In this document: positions 46,188 through 59,205 of the stretch, one piece after another | Position numbering within the stretch: position 1 is the first letter of the stretch | Layout of the letters: the number at the start of each line of letters is the position of its first letter | Source: Leptobrachium leishanense | Lineage: Eukaryota; Chordata; Amphibia; Anura; Megophryidae | NCBI GenBank assembly: GCA_009667805.1 | Contig: CM019065.1 | Coordinates: 21,293,822 to 21,357,821, forward strand | DNA: 64,000 nucleotides | Direction: 5' to 3' | Position numbers and translations under genes: made by a program | Notes under the pieces: model-generated | Told to the model about the DNA's origin: nothing | The model's input: only the letters and a program-made list of their open reading frames with translations | Databases searched by the model: none

Positions 46188-47249
46188 ACAGTTTTCCTCA
46201 ATCTTGAGAGAGACCTCTTCATTATCTTCTTCCAGTGGCAGGTCACACTCAAATTAGATAACGATCTTTCTTTAGGTCGAAGCTTAGAATTTTCGCCGTG
46301 TTTAAAAAAGGCATGTGGTGATTCAGATATGCTGAACCAGTGTTTGTTTAAATTGATACATTTGGAATTTTCGGAGATCCTGAGGTTAATCTGTACACTC
46401 GCTATAGCAGCTGCTCATTCACAACGTTGTCGTTTTGTCTGCACAATGTTGTAACACACGATTGAAGCACAGGACCAACACAATGCCTGGTAGATCAGTA
46501 AGAGAGAAAGCTGAGGGACAGCTGTGCCGTGTGACTTTTTGGCGGACCATGCAAATTGAGGGATGTCGTGGATTACATTCATAACAAAAGGTGTGAAATA
46601 TGATAAGGGAAATTCCTAGCTTTTACAAGCAGAATCTCCCCTCCTTTAATCCCAGTCTTTCGGTGCTACCAATTATTGGCTTTGTGCCAGCCCATTGTAA
46701 TTCTTCACAAACAAAGGACTCACAAAAGCAGTTTTCGAGATGTATTGATGGCTACTGCTGGACCTTTTAATCACAGTATTTTGATATAGGAGAGGCGTTG
46801 TTGATTCTGCTGTATGCTATGAAAATCCCCCTTCTTTTATACTGGCATTTCTTTTAAATGTCCTCATTTATGATAAGACGAAAAAAATAAATGTGAATTA
46901 AAAATATATTTAATTAATGAAATATTCAAACAAGTAGTAATTGTTCGTGTCTGGATGGCAGCCTGTGATTGGTCATTGGCAGAATTGAAAGCAATAGATT
47001 TGTACATAGAAAATAGTAACCCATCAATTAATTAGTAAAACAATAATAATAATAATAACAATATAACTGTATCACTCAATGATAAAACACTGAGAAAAAT
47101 ATAATTATTCACAGAATGTTTAGAATTAATAGACATAGAATAGACAGTAAGAATCATATGACGAATCAGTCTGGTCGAGTGACAGTGAAGTTACATAGAA
47201 TTATTAATTGCACAAAATGCATGGATGAAAGCACATGATCAGAGACAGA
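46188..47249. other. Unassigned, partly related to V2R-A upstream DNA
   Basis: AT-rich, no gene. The last 150 bp (GAATTAATAGACATAGAATA and similar) resembles diverged satellite edge. Confidence 0.45.
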
Positions 47250-48133
47250 CAGGGTTATTCAAAGAGAATCGAAAAGTCACAGCACGTTCGGTGACTTTTC
47301 ATTCTCTTCAATTCGGTACGTTTTGGCAAACCCATTTCGGCGACTCTGCGGTGTATTCAGCAAGCACCAAAGGGCCGTCGTAGTGCAGGGAAAAGCCACT
47401 GCAAACCCGACGAACACTCACCGCAAAACCCGGCGAAGGCACACCGAAACCCGCAAAAACATCTGGATTAACCCCGCTGAACACACCGGAGAAACCCGAG
47501 CAGGAGCCAATCACAGCGCAGAGCAGCCACTGGAAAAAACAGACACCGCAGACGAATGGAGTGAAAGTAAAAACAGTACGCTTGAATGTTTGAAAAGTGA
47601 AACACTGTTTGCAAGGAAACTACAGAACGAAAATGTCTGATATTTACATATAAGATCCAATGAATGATAATAAAAAGGGCTGTTACAGAAAAAAGAAAAA
47701 ACGATGTAAAAAAAAAAAAAAAAAAGTTTGCCAAACAAATCCCCAAAAATGCATAAAAGACCCTAAAAAACTATAAATAAAGAGACTTTTTGCTGCAGAA
47801 TAAAATGATAAATGGTTTATTAGATATTGAATTAAAACGGGAATATTTTTCACATTGAAGCCTATGGGATTCGCCTGAATAAACCTGCTGAATGAAACCA
47901 CCGAACAGCAGGGCATTTCGGCAAATTTTAACTGCTGTTTTGTGTTCTCTGAATAGACGAAGCAGTGCTTCTCTATGGGGATTCACTGCCCTCGAACAGG
48001 CACCGTATGTGCTGGCAATTTGGCGAACTGCCTGCTCTCTGAATAGCCGAATGGCCAGGAAAGGTAACCGAACGCTGAATTTCAGTGTCCGGTTAAATTT
48101 CGGGGCCAGATCGTCTCTCTTTGAATAACCCTG
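47250..48133. mobile_element. MITE with CAGGGTTATTC ends, second copy
   Basis: CAGGGTTATTCAAAGAGAAT to TCTCTTTGAATAACCCTG, orientation opposite to 45367-46187 as judged from the interior. It inserted into diverged satellite-like DNA. Confidence 0.85.
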
Positions 48134-48338
48134 GTAGAGTGATCAGTAACAGAATTAATTTACATTCAGCAACTGAATGTTTAGTAACAGAATGAATCTG
48201 CAAAGAATGACCCAGTGACAGAATTGCCAGTAATGGGGTGTTCACAAAAATAATGAATTAGTACACAAGGATCACTCACCGAATGTACAGAAAAAGAATG
48301 AGAGGTAACAGAATGATAACTAATATAATGAATTAACA
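48134..48338. repeat. Unexpanded satellite precursor region
   Basis: Diverged monomer-like words (GTGATCAGTAACAGAATTAA, TTTAGTAACAGAATGAAT) and, at 48305-48338, one unit almost identical to the 45-bp satellite: GGTAACAGAATGATAACTAA followed by TATAATGAATTAACA. It lies at the position paralogous to the big array. Confidence 0.75.
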
Positions 48339-49013
48339 GAACAGACTTTCAGAGAAAGTCAATCTGGCCCCGAAATGTCACCGAACAGGGAATTTCCCCG
48401 TACGGTGACATTTCAGGGCCATTTGGCTACTCAGAGAGCAGGCAGTTCGCCAAATTTTGGCAAACTGCCAGCAAGTACCGTCCCTGTTCCAAGGCAGTGA
48501 AATCAATGGTTAATCTATTCAGAGACACGGAACAGCAGTGAAAAGTTGTCAAAATGTCCTGCTGTTCAATGGTTTAATTCGTCAGGTTTATTCAGGCGAA
48601 TCCCATAGGCTTCAATGTTAAAAATATTCCCGTCTTACTTCAATATCTAATAAACCGTTTATTATTTCAATCTGCTGCAAAATGTTTCTTTATAGGTTTT
48701 TAGGATCTTTTAGTAATTTTTCGGGATTTTTTAAACATTTTTTTTCTTTTTTCTGTAACAGCCCTTTTTATTATCATTCATTGGATCTTATATGTAAATT
48801 CCAGACAGTTTCGTTCTGTAGGTTTTTTTTGCAAACAGCGTTTCAATTTTGACACTTGCAAACGTATTGTTTTCTTTGGTTTTTTTACCCCGTTCGTCAG
48901 CTTGTCGGCTTTTTCCGGAGGCTGCTCTGCGCTGTGATCGATGACTTGTCGGCTTTTTACGTTGTGGTTTTTGCAGCAGTTCCGGTGGGTTTTCGGCAGG
49001 TGTTTTGTGGGAT
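48339..49013. repeat. CAGGG-family MITE, partial
   Basis: Interior blocks of the family (GGCCATTTGGCTACTCAGAG, CAATATCTAATAAACCGTTT) without clear termini. Confidence 0.7.
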
Positions 49014-49015
49014 TG

Positions 49016-49440
49016 CCATCTCTCAGATATTGTATCTTACTCGCTCTCTCCTCATTCACTGGGTGTAACTAAGCAGCAGCATTTCCCAAAGAAGCTGTTT
49101 ATAAAGCTACGAACATGTTCAGCATTAACCCCTTATATGCAAAATGATGTGACATGTTTTCCAGTGGGATATTCGTGTGAGTGGTCTTTGGAGACACAGC
49201 AAGTTATATCAATGGTTCCACAGGGGGTTCCAGGCTGTACCCTAAGGCTTGGCCATCCTGCGCTGTGATAGCTGTAACATGGGGAATTTAACATCTCACT
49301 CCTGAGACTAAAAGACTTATCAGTGAATAATATGCAGATCTATGTCATCCCTGAAAATACAATCACCGCTTTATATCATTTAAACAAAGATTTATAATTC
49401 CTCAATATTATCTCACCTGTTTATCTTTAAACAGTTTTTG
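49016..49440. repeat. Segmental-duplication block, V2R-B copy
   Basis: Matches 23937-24400. Here it follows the MITE-rich precursor region instead of a satellite. Confidence 0.85.
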
Positions 49441-49800
49441 TGGGGGGGGGTTTATGGAAAGCGAGTAGTTCTGCAGTTTAATGTCTCACTGTACTCTAAA
49501 AATAAAGCATAAAACATATAAACAGTCGTTCGTTAAAAAGAAATCTTGAAATAGTTTTCTTTAACAAAAATGTAATTTACATTTTTTATTTATCATAGTA
49601 GCCACCTTTTTCAGATATAACAGCCGAACACACTCGTGGCATTATTTCTACAATGGAAATCACATATAGCTCAGAAAGTGTTGCAGAAGTTCAATGTGTG
49701 GTATTGTACTGTATCAGCCCCTTGTACACTGATCTTGTGAAGCGCTGCGGAATATGTGCCGCTATATAAATAAAAGATGATAATAATGCTTCTGCACACC
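49441..49800. other. Unassigned with LINE-type tail
   Basis: 49690-49795 is a sense copy of the tail GTGAAGCGCTGCGGAATATG ... ATAAATAAAAGATGATAATA. The rest is AT-rich. Confidence 0.5.
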
Positions 49801-50489
49801 ACTGGTGTATCTTGGCCTAGGCCGACAAGGCCTAGGCCTAGGCGGCATTTTCCAGGGGGCGGCCACCCCGCCGCTCAGTGGGACCCACCGCCGATCGGTT
49901 TTTGAAATCACCGACGCCAAGCGTTGCAGCCAGGGCTTCAACTGTCATGTTCAGCACCTCCACTATCACGTGCAGCTTCTGTCTCTGCGCTGGGAGGAAG
50001 TGATCCTATAACGTCACTTCCTCCCAGCACGCGGCTCCACCATAATGTAGATGTCGCAGAGGAGAGAGGTAGTTTGAAGGCCCCAGCCCAAAGGTCACCG
50101 CACTTTCCGGCACTCGATGCGGCTGATGATCCCTCTGCGATGCCCTGACAGCCGCCGCACACGTCACCTCGCTGAGCTTGGGGTCTGAGCTACAGTAGGA
50201 GGCACTGGGCCATGACCGTGGAGCAGAATGTCCTGCAGCAAAATTCCCAGAAGGTAAGCAGAGCCACCAACCTGCGGCACCTCTCACCCCGGGAGCACCA
50301 CGGAATGTCACACACACCCGGCAGGCATGTTCCCGCTGTTCTCGCCACGGGAGGAGAGGTGCAAAGTGCAAGCAGAGATTAACTAGCGTTAGGATCACAA
50401 CGTCCTATCGCTAGTTAGTAAGAGCGGTCGCTAACTTAAAAAGTTACCACCAATTCTGATTCTGATGCACATTCGGGATTTTTTCAGAA
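49801..50489. other. GC-rich repeat fragment
   Basis: Starts with a TGGCCTAGGCCGACAAGG run of nested CCTAGG palindromes, then GC-rich sequence with a near-perfect inverted repeat GAGGAAGTGATCCTATAACG / CGTCACTTCCTCC at 49993-50025. No supported gene; family not recognised. Confidence 0.45.
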
Positions 50490-50882
50490 AAAAAAAAGTT
50501 TCCTTTTTTTCTAATTGCGTTTTTTTCTTTTTTCTGTAACAGACCTTTTTTGGTATCATTCATTGGAACTTATATGTTAATTATAGACATTTTCATTCAG
50601 TAGTTTTTTTGCAAACAGATCATCATTTTCGGATGCGTTGGTGCTTATTTTCCAGTTTTGCGGCAGATGGTCGGCTTTTTTCAGATTTCTGTTCGATGCA
50701 GCAGTTTTACAGCAGATTTTTGGATGCGGATGCTAGGTGGATTTTCCGTGCACTTCAGGGACCTAGTCGTAAAATGCTGAATTCATCGCAGTGTTGGGGA
50801 ATTGATTCCCGGAAGTGCAAGGAACGAAAGAACACCAAAATTTTGGTAGAATTTCATTGCTTATCGAATAACCCTGTAAGGA
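50490..50882. repeat. CAGGG-family MITE, right part
   Basis: Shares TTTTTCTGTAACAG, TATCATTCATTGGA and the end CGAATAACCCTG (about 50864-50875) with the family. Left end missing. Confidence 0.6.
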
Positions 50883-50896
50883 AATGAAACCATTAA

Positions 50897-51560
50897 CCCC
50901 TTAGTGAGTGGTCGGTTTTACCATTGTCAGTCTGAAAGTACCCACTGCTGTTTTTACGTTTCTGTGCTGTTTGTATTTAGGTCTAACATTCCTCTTACTC
51001 GTTTATGCAAACCCACACATATTATATACCGTTTTTCTCTTTCCATTAACCACTTCACAGCCTGCCCTTCCAAGCAGTGGCTGCATTTAACCCTATAGGA
51101 GCCGGATCACAATTCGGCGCTAATAGGCACTGGATCGTGGTCATCTCCTGGAGGTGGCTGACATCTTGGATGATCTCCCCCTGCCTACTGGCATCATCGC
51201 GCATTGATGCAATGACGTCAGTTTGGGGGTTAACCCCTAGCTGCCACCGATCTGTGGCAGCTAGGGGTTAATGTTTGGTATCATTTGAAAGGCCAGAGCA
51301 TGGCTTTTCCAATGATACTAAACATGACCACGTTAACCTTAAAGGAAAAAAAATCTAAATAAAAATACAAATTAGGTAAAAAAACTTTTTTTTTGTTTTA
51401 TTAATCAAGCAATATTGTTTCCATTTCAATTATAATGTGAACAATGATGCTGCACTGACGATTTTTTCTATGGGGGGTTTGCTAAAAATCACACATGAGT
51501 GCAGCAGAATTGTGTTCTTTGATATTGTGTTCTATGTATTAGCAGCAAACATATTGTTTT
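50897..51560. mobile_element. TTAA-type MITE, right end missing
   Basis: TTAA at 50893-50896 and CCCCTTAGTGAGTGG; interior has GCTGACATCTTGGATGA, ATTTGAAAGGCCAGAGCATG and TTAACCCCTAGCTGCCA blocks. No matching right terminus before 51600. Confidence 0.65.
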
Positions 51561-51599
51561 AAGGGGCAAAAACAAATCTGTTGTGTCATATAGTCTACA

Positions 51600-51931
51600 A
51601 CTGTTTTATATGCAAGGCTCGAGTCGAGCAGGAACACGCAGGAATGGCGTTCCCGCACTTTTCCCACAGCAGGAACGCTGCGGGAACGCAGCGCTCCCGC
51701 TGTGGCCCGAGCCCGAACGCTTTAGCAGACGGCCACCGCACATTGCCGGCGGCCGCGTGCTTCCTATTAGAACGGCCAGTGACCGGAAGTGGAGCCGCTC
51801 ACCTGGCTGTTTCATAGATCCCAGGCGAGCGGCTGCACTTCCTGTCAGCGGCCGCTGAAGCAGGAAGCACGCGGCCGCCGGCAATGTGCGGCAGCAGCAG
51901 CAGCAGAGGAGCAGCAGAGGTGAGCTGGGCT
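51600..51931. other. CpG-rich block with a long imperfect hairpin
   Basis: CCGCACATTGCCGGCGGCCG near 51736 and its complement ending at about 51892 bound an imperfect palindrome of about 160 bp; a smaller hairpin lies at 51655-51710. CAG repeats at 51890-51918 lead into the minisatellite. Resembles the block at 26.5-26.9 kb in position and composition, not in detail. Confidence 0.65.
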
Positions 51932-54900
51932 GGGGGCAGTATCCATGAGACCTGGGGGCAATATCCATGAGACCTGGGGGCAGTATCCATGAAACCTGAG
52001 GGCAATATCCATGAGACCTGGGGGCAATATCCATGAAACCTGGGGGCACTATCCATGAGACCTGGGGCATATCCATGAGACCTGGGAGCATATCCATGAG
52101 ACCTGGGGGCATATCCATGAGACCTGGGGCAATATCCATGAGAACTGGGGGCACTATCCATGAGACCTGGGGCATATCCATGAGACCTGGGGGCAATATC
52201 CATGAGACCTGGGGCATAGCCATGACACCTGGGGCACTATCCATGACACCTGGGGGCAATATCCATGAGACCTGGGGGCAATATCCATGAGACCTGGGGG
52301 CAGTATCCAAGAAACCTGGGGGCAATATCCATGAGACCTGGGGGCAATATCCATGAAACCTGGGGGCAATATCCATGAAACCTGGGGGCAATATCCATGA
52401 GACCTGGGGGCAATATCCATGAAACCTGGGGGCAATATCCATGAGACCTTGGGGCAATATCCATGAGACCTGGGGCATAGCCATGACACCTGGGGCACTA
52501 TCCATGAGACCTGGGGGCACTATCCATGACACCTGGGGGCAATATCCATGAGATCTGGGGGCAATATCCATGAGACCTGGGGGGCAGTATCCATGAAACC
52601 TGGGGGCAATATCCATGAGACCTGGGGGCAATATCCATGAAACCTGGGGGCAATATCCATGAAACCTGGGGGCAATATCCATGAGACCTGGGGGCAATAT
52701 CCATGAAACCTGGGGCAATATCCATGAGACCTTGGGGCAATATCCATGAAACCTGGGGGCAATATCCATGAGACCTGGGGGCAGTATCCATGAGACCTGG
52801 GGGCAGTATTCATGAGACCTGGGGCAATATCCATGAGACCTGGGGGCAGTATCAATGAGACCGGGGGCAGTATCCATGAGACCTGGGGGCAATATCCATG
52901 AGACTTGGGGCATAACCATGACACCTGGGGGCACTATCCATGAGACCTGGGGGCAATATCCATGAGACCTGGGGGCATATCCATGAGACCTGGGGGCAAT
53001 ATCCATGAGACCTGGGGGCATATCCATGAGACCTGGGGCATATCCATGAGACCTGGGGCACTATCCATGAGACCTGGGGGCACTATCCATGACACCTGGG
53101 GGCAATATCCATGAGACCTGGGGGCATATCCATGAAACCTGGGGGCAATATCCATGAGACCTGGGGGCAATATCCATGAAACCTGGGGGCAATATCCATG
53201 AAACCTGGGGGCAATATTCATGAAACCTGGGGGCAATATCCATGAAACCTGGGGGCAATATTCATGAAACCTGGGGGCAATATCCATGAGACCTTGGGGC
53301 AATATTCATGAAACCTGGGGGAATATCCATGAGACCTGGGGGCAGTATCCATGAGACCTGGGGGCAATATCCATGAGACCTGGGGGCAATATCCATGAGA
53401 CCTGGGGGCAGTATCCATGAGACCTGGGGGCAATATCCATGAGACCTGGGGGAAATATCCATGAGACCTGGGGGTACCATCCATGAGACCTGGGGGCACT
53501 ATCCATGAGACCTGGGGCATATCCATGAGACCTGGGGGCATATCCATGAGACCTGGAGGCACTATCCATGAGACATGGGGCATATCCATGAGACCTGGGG
53601 GCAATATCCATGAGACCTGGGGCATATCCATGACACCTGGGGGCACTATCCTTGAGACCTGGGGGCAATATCCATGAGACCTGGGGCATATCCATGAGAC
53701 CTGGGGCAATATTCATGAGACCTGGGGCAATATCCATGAGACCTGGGGCATATCTATGAGACCTGGGGGCAATATCCATGAGACCTGGGGGCATATCCAT
53801 GAGACCTGGGGGCAATATCCATGAGACCTGGGGGCAATATCCATGAGATCTGGGGGCAGTATCCATGAAACCTGGGGGCAATATCCATGAGACCTGGGGC
53901 CAATATTCATGAAACCTGGGGACAATATCCATGAGACCTGGGGGCAATATCCATGAAACCTGGGGGCAATATCCATGAGACCTGGGGGCAGTATCCATGA
54001 GACCTGGGGGCAATATCCATGAGACCGGGGGCAGTATCCATGAGACCTGGGGACAGTATCCATGAGACCTGGGGGCAGTATCAATGAGACCTGGGGGCAA
54101 TATCCATGAAACTTGGGGCATATCCATGAGACCTGGGGGCAATATCCATGAGACCTGGGGGCACTATCCATGAGACCTGGGGGCACTATCCATGAGACTT
54201 GGGGGCACTCTCCATGAGACCTGGGGCATATCCATGAGACCTGGGGGCATATCCATGAGACCTGGGGGCAATATCCATGAGACCTGGGGGCACTATCCAT
54301 GAGACCTGGGGCATATCCATGAGACCTGGGGCAATATCCATGAGACCTGGGGCATATCCATGACACCTGGGGCACTATCCATGACACCTGGGGGCAATAT
54401 TCATGAGACCTGGGGCATATCCATGAGACCTGGGGCATATCCATGAGACCTGGGGGCAATATCCATGAGACCTGGGGGCACTATCCATGAGACATGGGGC
54501 ATATCCATGAGACCTGGGGGCAATATCCATGAGACCTGGGGCATATCCATGACACCTGGGGGCAGTATCCATGACACCTGGGGGCAATATCCATGAGACC
54601 TGGGGGTAATATCCATGAGACCTGGGGGCAGTATCCATGAGACCTGGGGGCAGTATCTATGAGACCTGGGGGCATATCTATGGCACCTGGGGGGGCAATA
54701 TCCATGAGACCTGGATGCAGTATCCATGAGACCTGGGGGCACTTCCATGACACCTGGCGGGGCAATATCCATGAGACCTGGGGGCAATATCCATGAGACC
54801 TGGGGCATATCCATGAGAGCTGGGGGCATTATCCATGAGAGCTGGGGCATTATCCATGAGAGCTGGGGGCAGTATCCATGAGACCTGGGGGAAGTATCCA

Positions 54901-55325
54901 TGAGAGCCGGGGGCATTATCCATGAGAGCCGGGGCATTATCCATGAGAGCTGGAGGCATTAGCCATGAGACCTGGGGGCAGTATCAATGAGAGCCGGGGG
55001 CAGTATCCATGAGACCTGGGGCAGTATCCATGAGACCTGGGGCATTATCCATGAGAGCTGGGGGGCAGTATCCATGAGACCTGGGGCATTATCCTTGAGA
55101 GCTGGGGGAGCATTATCCATGAGAGCTGGGGCAATATCCATGAGACCTGTGGCATTATCCATGAGAGCTGGGGGGGCATTATCCATGAGAGCTGGGGCAA
55201 TATCCATGAGACCCGGGGCATTATCCATGAGAGCTGGGGCAATATATACCCATATGAGCTGGGGGCAATTATATCCATGTGAACGGGGGGCAATTATATC
55301 TATGTGAACTGGGGAAAATATATCC
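51932..55325 (+). repeat. Minisatellite, 22-bp unit
   Basis: About 150 units of GGGGGCAATATCCATGAGACCT with many 20- and 21-bp variants. Towards the right end GAGACCTG is replaced by GAGAGCTG and then GTGAACTG, and units stretch. Minus-strand open frames up to about 470 codons are by-products of the stop-free unit. Confidence 0.95.
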
Positions 55326-55740
55326 ATATAACCAGTGCTGTGCATATTATTCCTGGGGTTCAGTGCTGTGTATATTATTCTGGGGTTCAGTGCTGTGCAT
55401 ATTATTCCTGGGGTTCAGTGCTGTGTTTATTATTCCTGGGGTTCAGTGCTGTGTATATTATTATGGGGGCTCAGTGCTGTGCATGTTATTATGTTATTCT
55501 TGGGGCTCAGTGCTGTTTATATTATTCTGGGGGCTCAGTGCTGTGTATGTTATTCTGGGGGTTCAGTGTTGTGTATATTATTCTGGGGGCTCAGTGCTGT
55601 GTATGTTATTCTCGGGGTTCAGCGCTGTGTATATTATTCTGGGGGTTCAGCGCTGTGTATATTATTCTGGGGGTTCAGTGCTGTGTATATTATTCTGGGG
55701 GCACAGTGCTGTGTATATTATTCTGGGGGGTCTGTGCCTG
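55326..55740 (+). repeat. Minisatellite, 28-bp unit
   Basis: About 15 units of TTCAGTGCTGTGTATATTAT plus TCTGGGGG directly abutting the previous array. All three plus frames stay open. Ends in a TA microsatellite at 55743-55770. Confidence 0.93.
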
Positions 55741-55770
55741 GATATATATATATATATTATATATAAAATG

Positions 55771-56074
55771 CGTTAGTCCAGTTGCCACAATCACGAGTAT
55801 ACCTGTACATAGTGATACCTTTCACTGATCAGTATAGTTTCCAGTTTACACTCTTGAAAGCTTGTCTTTTAAATGTAATGTTAACCCAATAAAAATGGTA
55901 TCAGCACGCACTGCTATACTCGTGATATATATATATTTTCTTCAGGTAATAGGGGTTGTGGAATTCGTGGGTGTGTTCCCTCACTTTTTTTCCCAGGACT
56001 TGACCCCTGATTATATGCATATCTTGATATACTGTATATTTTTGGTTTGTTTGTTAAATACATATAATGTTGTA
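55771..56074. other. Unassigned, AT-rich
   Basis: Nothing recognised. Contains a near-palindromic ACTCGTGAT motif pair (55790 and 55920). Confidence 0.45.
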
Positions 56075-57310
56075 ACAGATCTCAGTACCCCGAGCGGGTG
56101 ACATCTGTCAATACCGCTTCCATGCTGGACCCCCTTGTTCTCCGAAGCAGACCTTCGTGCCTTCCTTCAGTCCTCAGGCGAAGCTTAAGAACCGGGACAC
56201 GTAGAGAGCCTGCAAGCATCCCTAAGAAATAAGACGAGTCTGTAGATCTGGAGAGTTTCAGGGTCAAAATGGTACTCTTTTAATTGGAGACAGGCACACA
56301 TATGTATGCGGTCAAACCTGGGTTATTTACATACACAAAACCTCCCCTAGAAATTTTTTTCAGACATAATTAGACTAGGACAGATAATGGAATAAACATT
56401 TGCTCAATTTTCCTATACAGACAGGACAATGGCAATCGTTGATATTACAGGATTACAGTCTAAAAACAGCAGATAATGGGGCAGTGTTTGCCTGTTTAAA
56501 GCAGATTAACAAACTACTCAAATATAAAACAGATATTACACAAGAAAGAAATAGACAGCGCCCGAAACTTGTAAAACCACCAATTAACCAATGCCAAACC
56601 AGAAATTCAGTGGTTTCCCCCAAACCAGTGTAGAGAACAATGTATAGTAATGGTACGTATCTGGTGGCGCGATGGAAGTCACTTTTGGGTATCTGGTGGT
56701 ACTCTTAATTCATTTTATCCATGTGGATCATATAAAAGGAAGCAAACAATATAATAGTGCAGAGTGTTTTATACAAAATCAGTAAAAACTATTATACAAT
56801 GGTTCCACTCACAAATCTAGAGCCCGGGCACTGGCTCTGAGTGGATGAATACTTTCGGGTACTTCACTTCTCCAATACTCGAAAGTATTCATCCACTCAG
56901 AGCCAGTGCCCGAGCTCTAGATTTGTGAGTGGAACCATTGTATAATAGTTTTTACTGATTTTGTATAAAACACTCTGCACTATTATATTGTTTGCTTCCT
57001 TTTATATGATCCACATGGATAAAATGAATTAAGAGAACCACCAGATACCCAAAAGCGACTTCCATCACGCCTCCAAATATGTACCACTACTATAAAACAG
57101 ATATTAACATATTCCTGAGAGAGGGCATTCAGGAAGGCTAATCCTATCAGCAGATATCCACAGATAGACAATAACATTATTCATACATAACATAGATTAC
57201 ACAAACACTCTGCACACAACAGAGGGCAAGGAAATAATATAGAACATCAGGCCAGCATCTCCCAAATACATCTCAAGGTCCATGCACCCCAAGTCAAAAG
57301 TGGCGCATGT
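56075..57310 (-). repeat. Dispersed repeat shared with 36070-36740, interrupted
   Basis: Outer parts match the V2R-B intron 3 repeat. The middle is interrupted by a palindromic insert (56539-57090). Orientation arbitrary. Confidence 0.75.
56539..57090. mobile_element. Palindromic insert with 16-bp target duplication
   Basis: TATAAAACAGATATTA at 56523-56538 and 57091-57106. The insert has about 100 bp of unique sequence and then two inverted arms, 56645-56857 and 56880-57090, around a 22-bp loop. The layout equals the element in the CR1 at 11.6 kb. No coding frame and no clear hammerhead core. Confidence 0.75.
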
Positions 57311-58530
57311 CATAAATCTTTTTGCACAAGATCTGTCTGTGTTTGATATATGCTTGATATAGATTCAATTGATAAAATCGCATCTCATGTACTTACTTTA
57401 AAAGGCGTAGGAAAATATGTCCGCCTAGGATTTCTTGTGTAGGTAATAAATACAGTGTTTACGTAATCTTTGAATAGGATTATTGAAGTTATATTTATCT
57501 TGTAATGAGAAAAATATTCCAGATAGTAAATCACCTGACAGTTTTGATGTTTGGGTTGTTAGACTGTGTAAGAATGTATGGTGTGTATGTGTGTGTGTAT
57601 TCTGAGGTATGGACTGTTGTTGGCTGTTCAATCATGCATTGTTTTTCTTCTGCCTCTCTACTTCCTGTTCTGCTCTGAGGTGATTTCTCACTTCCTGTTG
57701 TCGGTTGGTGGGAATGTTCTGGTAGATGTAAAATGGCGGCTGAAGCAGAGCAGTGTTGTGAGGCAGCTCTGTGAGGAAACTGTTCTACACAGATTAATAA
57801 AGTACAACTTGGTTATCCAGAAGTATGTGACTGTTTTTATACAAGACAACCAATTAAGTAGGTATATAAATAGGTTTGTGGAAAACATCACAGTATTATT
57901 ATTATTTATTAAGCACCAACACATTCCACAGCACTGATCTTATTTTACATTCAGTGTTCTAAATTTCTGATGGTCCATAAAGAGGGTAAAAAGTATTCCC
58001 TGGTAGTCTAGCACTTGCTCTGTGCCACTACCTGGAGCAGACCATAATAATTGCTTCAGCAGTAAGTGCTCTGACCAACCCCAAATGGCACAGCCCATCG
58101 GGAAGTTTCAAAGTATCCTGTTGGGCAGGTTCTGGGTGACACAGATGGGTTCTTACAGCTGAGTCACATAGACAATAGGGATGAGCTGTTCGGTTCGATC
58201 GGTTCAGAGTTCGATTCGAACATCGCCTGTTCACATGTTCGCGAACTACGAACATTTCCGCATGTTCTCCGCATGTTCGCCCACAATGCACCACAATGGA
58301 ACACAATGCACTTTTCCACTGGCCTGAAGCTTGAAATTGGCTACAGCCATTTTGGCTTATACAATAATTGATACAATTATTACTTTTATTAAATGTTGCA
58401 TTGATAATTATAGTGCACATCCAATTTTTGGTTCACTTTCTACCGGGAAACCAATTCATCGGTTACCAGATTTGTGATAAGCCTTCATACTGAGCCACTT
58501 CCCTTAGAGGCTCAAGAGATTGTGAGTATA
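57311..58530. other. Unassigned
   Basis: Contains a TG-rich microsatellite near 57575-57600, an antisense ATTATTATT tail repeat at 57895-57945 and, at 58185-58260, a TTCGATTCGAACA-rich start of a possible hAT-like MITE (CAATAGGGATGAGC). No gene. Confidence 0.45.
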
Positions 58531-58690
58531 GGCTTAGGGTATAGGATAGGCATAAGGAGTATAGGATAGGCATAAGGCTATCCTAAACAAAAGATAAATC
58601 CAGGTAAAGTATCCATGTAATTGGGCAGACTAGATGGGCCGAAAGGTTCTTATCTGCCGACATTTTTCTATGTTTCTATGTTTCTATGAG
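58531..58690 (+). repeat. CR1 3' end fragment
   Basis: ATAGGCATAAGGCTATCCTA ... GGGCAGACTAGATGGGCCGA ... TTTCTATGTTTCTATG, same as 42350-42490. The ATAGGATAGGCATAAGG start is duplicated locally. Confidence 0.85.
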
Positions 58691-59095
58691 TACCCATTCT
58701 CTTATCTGTTCATCTAAGTTACTGATACTTGCGCAATGGAAGTGTCCCTTTGTTTTTAAAGAGTTAAAGAAATCCACCAACGGATGACCCCACGATTGAT
58801 TTAAAGCGTGAAGAATTCCATACAAGGGGAGTGACCCCCCAGAGTAGTCAAGAGGCGACATCTATTGAGCCTTATTTGGCTCTACACTTGTGAGTTCTTC
58901 ATACATACAACATTATCTCACAATACTGTGTCACTTGTTTATACAGACGTTATTTGCACCATGGAGTTTTTTATTTTTTATCATTAGGATTTATGAACTT
59001 CCAATCAGAATATCGAGAATACCATTGAAGTTTTCTAATCAAGTTTATCCAATTCAGTTAAGTGCGCTCACACCGGGGCTTACGCCCAATCTTTT
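58691..59095. other. Unassigned
   Basis: AT-rich. No gene seen. Confidence 0.45.
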
Positions 59096-59205
59096 TCTAG
59101 TATCCATCCACCTCCACCCATATCTGCATCTGTGCAGCATACTGCACGCTGGGCTCAAACCCCCATTATACTCTGGTGCCACCCCAGTACCAGAGTCCTG
59201 ACAAA

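Noticed and set aside
46000..46250. Open frames on both strands in the MITE
   Set aside because: Mirror open frames in a GC-rich MITE interior, not shared as proteins between copies.
51606..54937. Long minus-strand frames rich in Pro, Ser, Trp and His
   Set aside because: By-product of the 22-bp minisatellite.
55279..55828. Plus-strand frames resembling hydrophobic proteins
   Set aside because: By-product of the 28-bp minisatellite, open in all frames.
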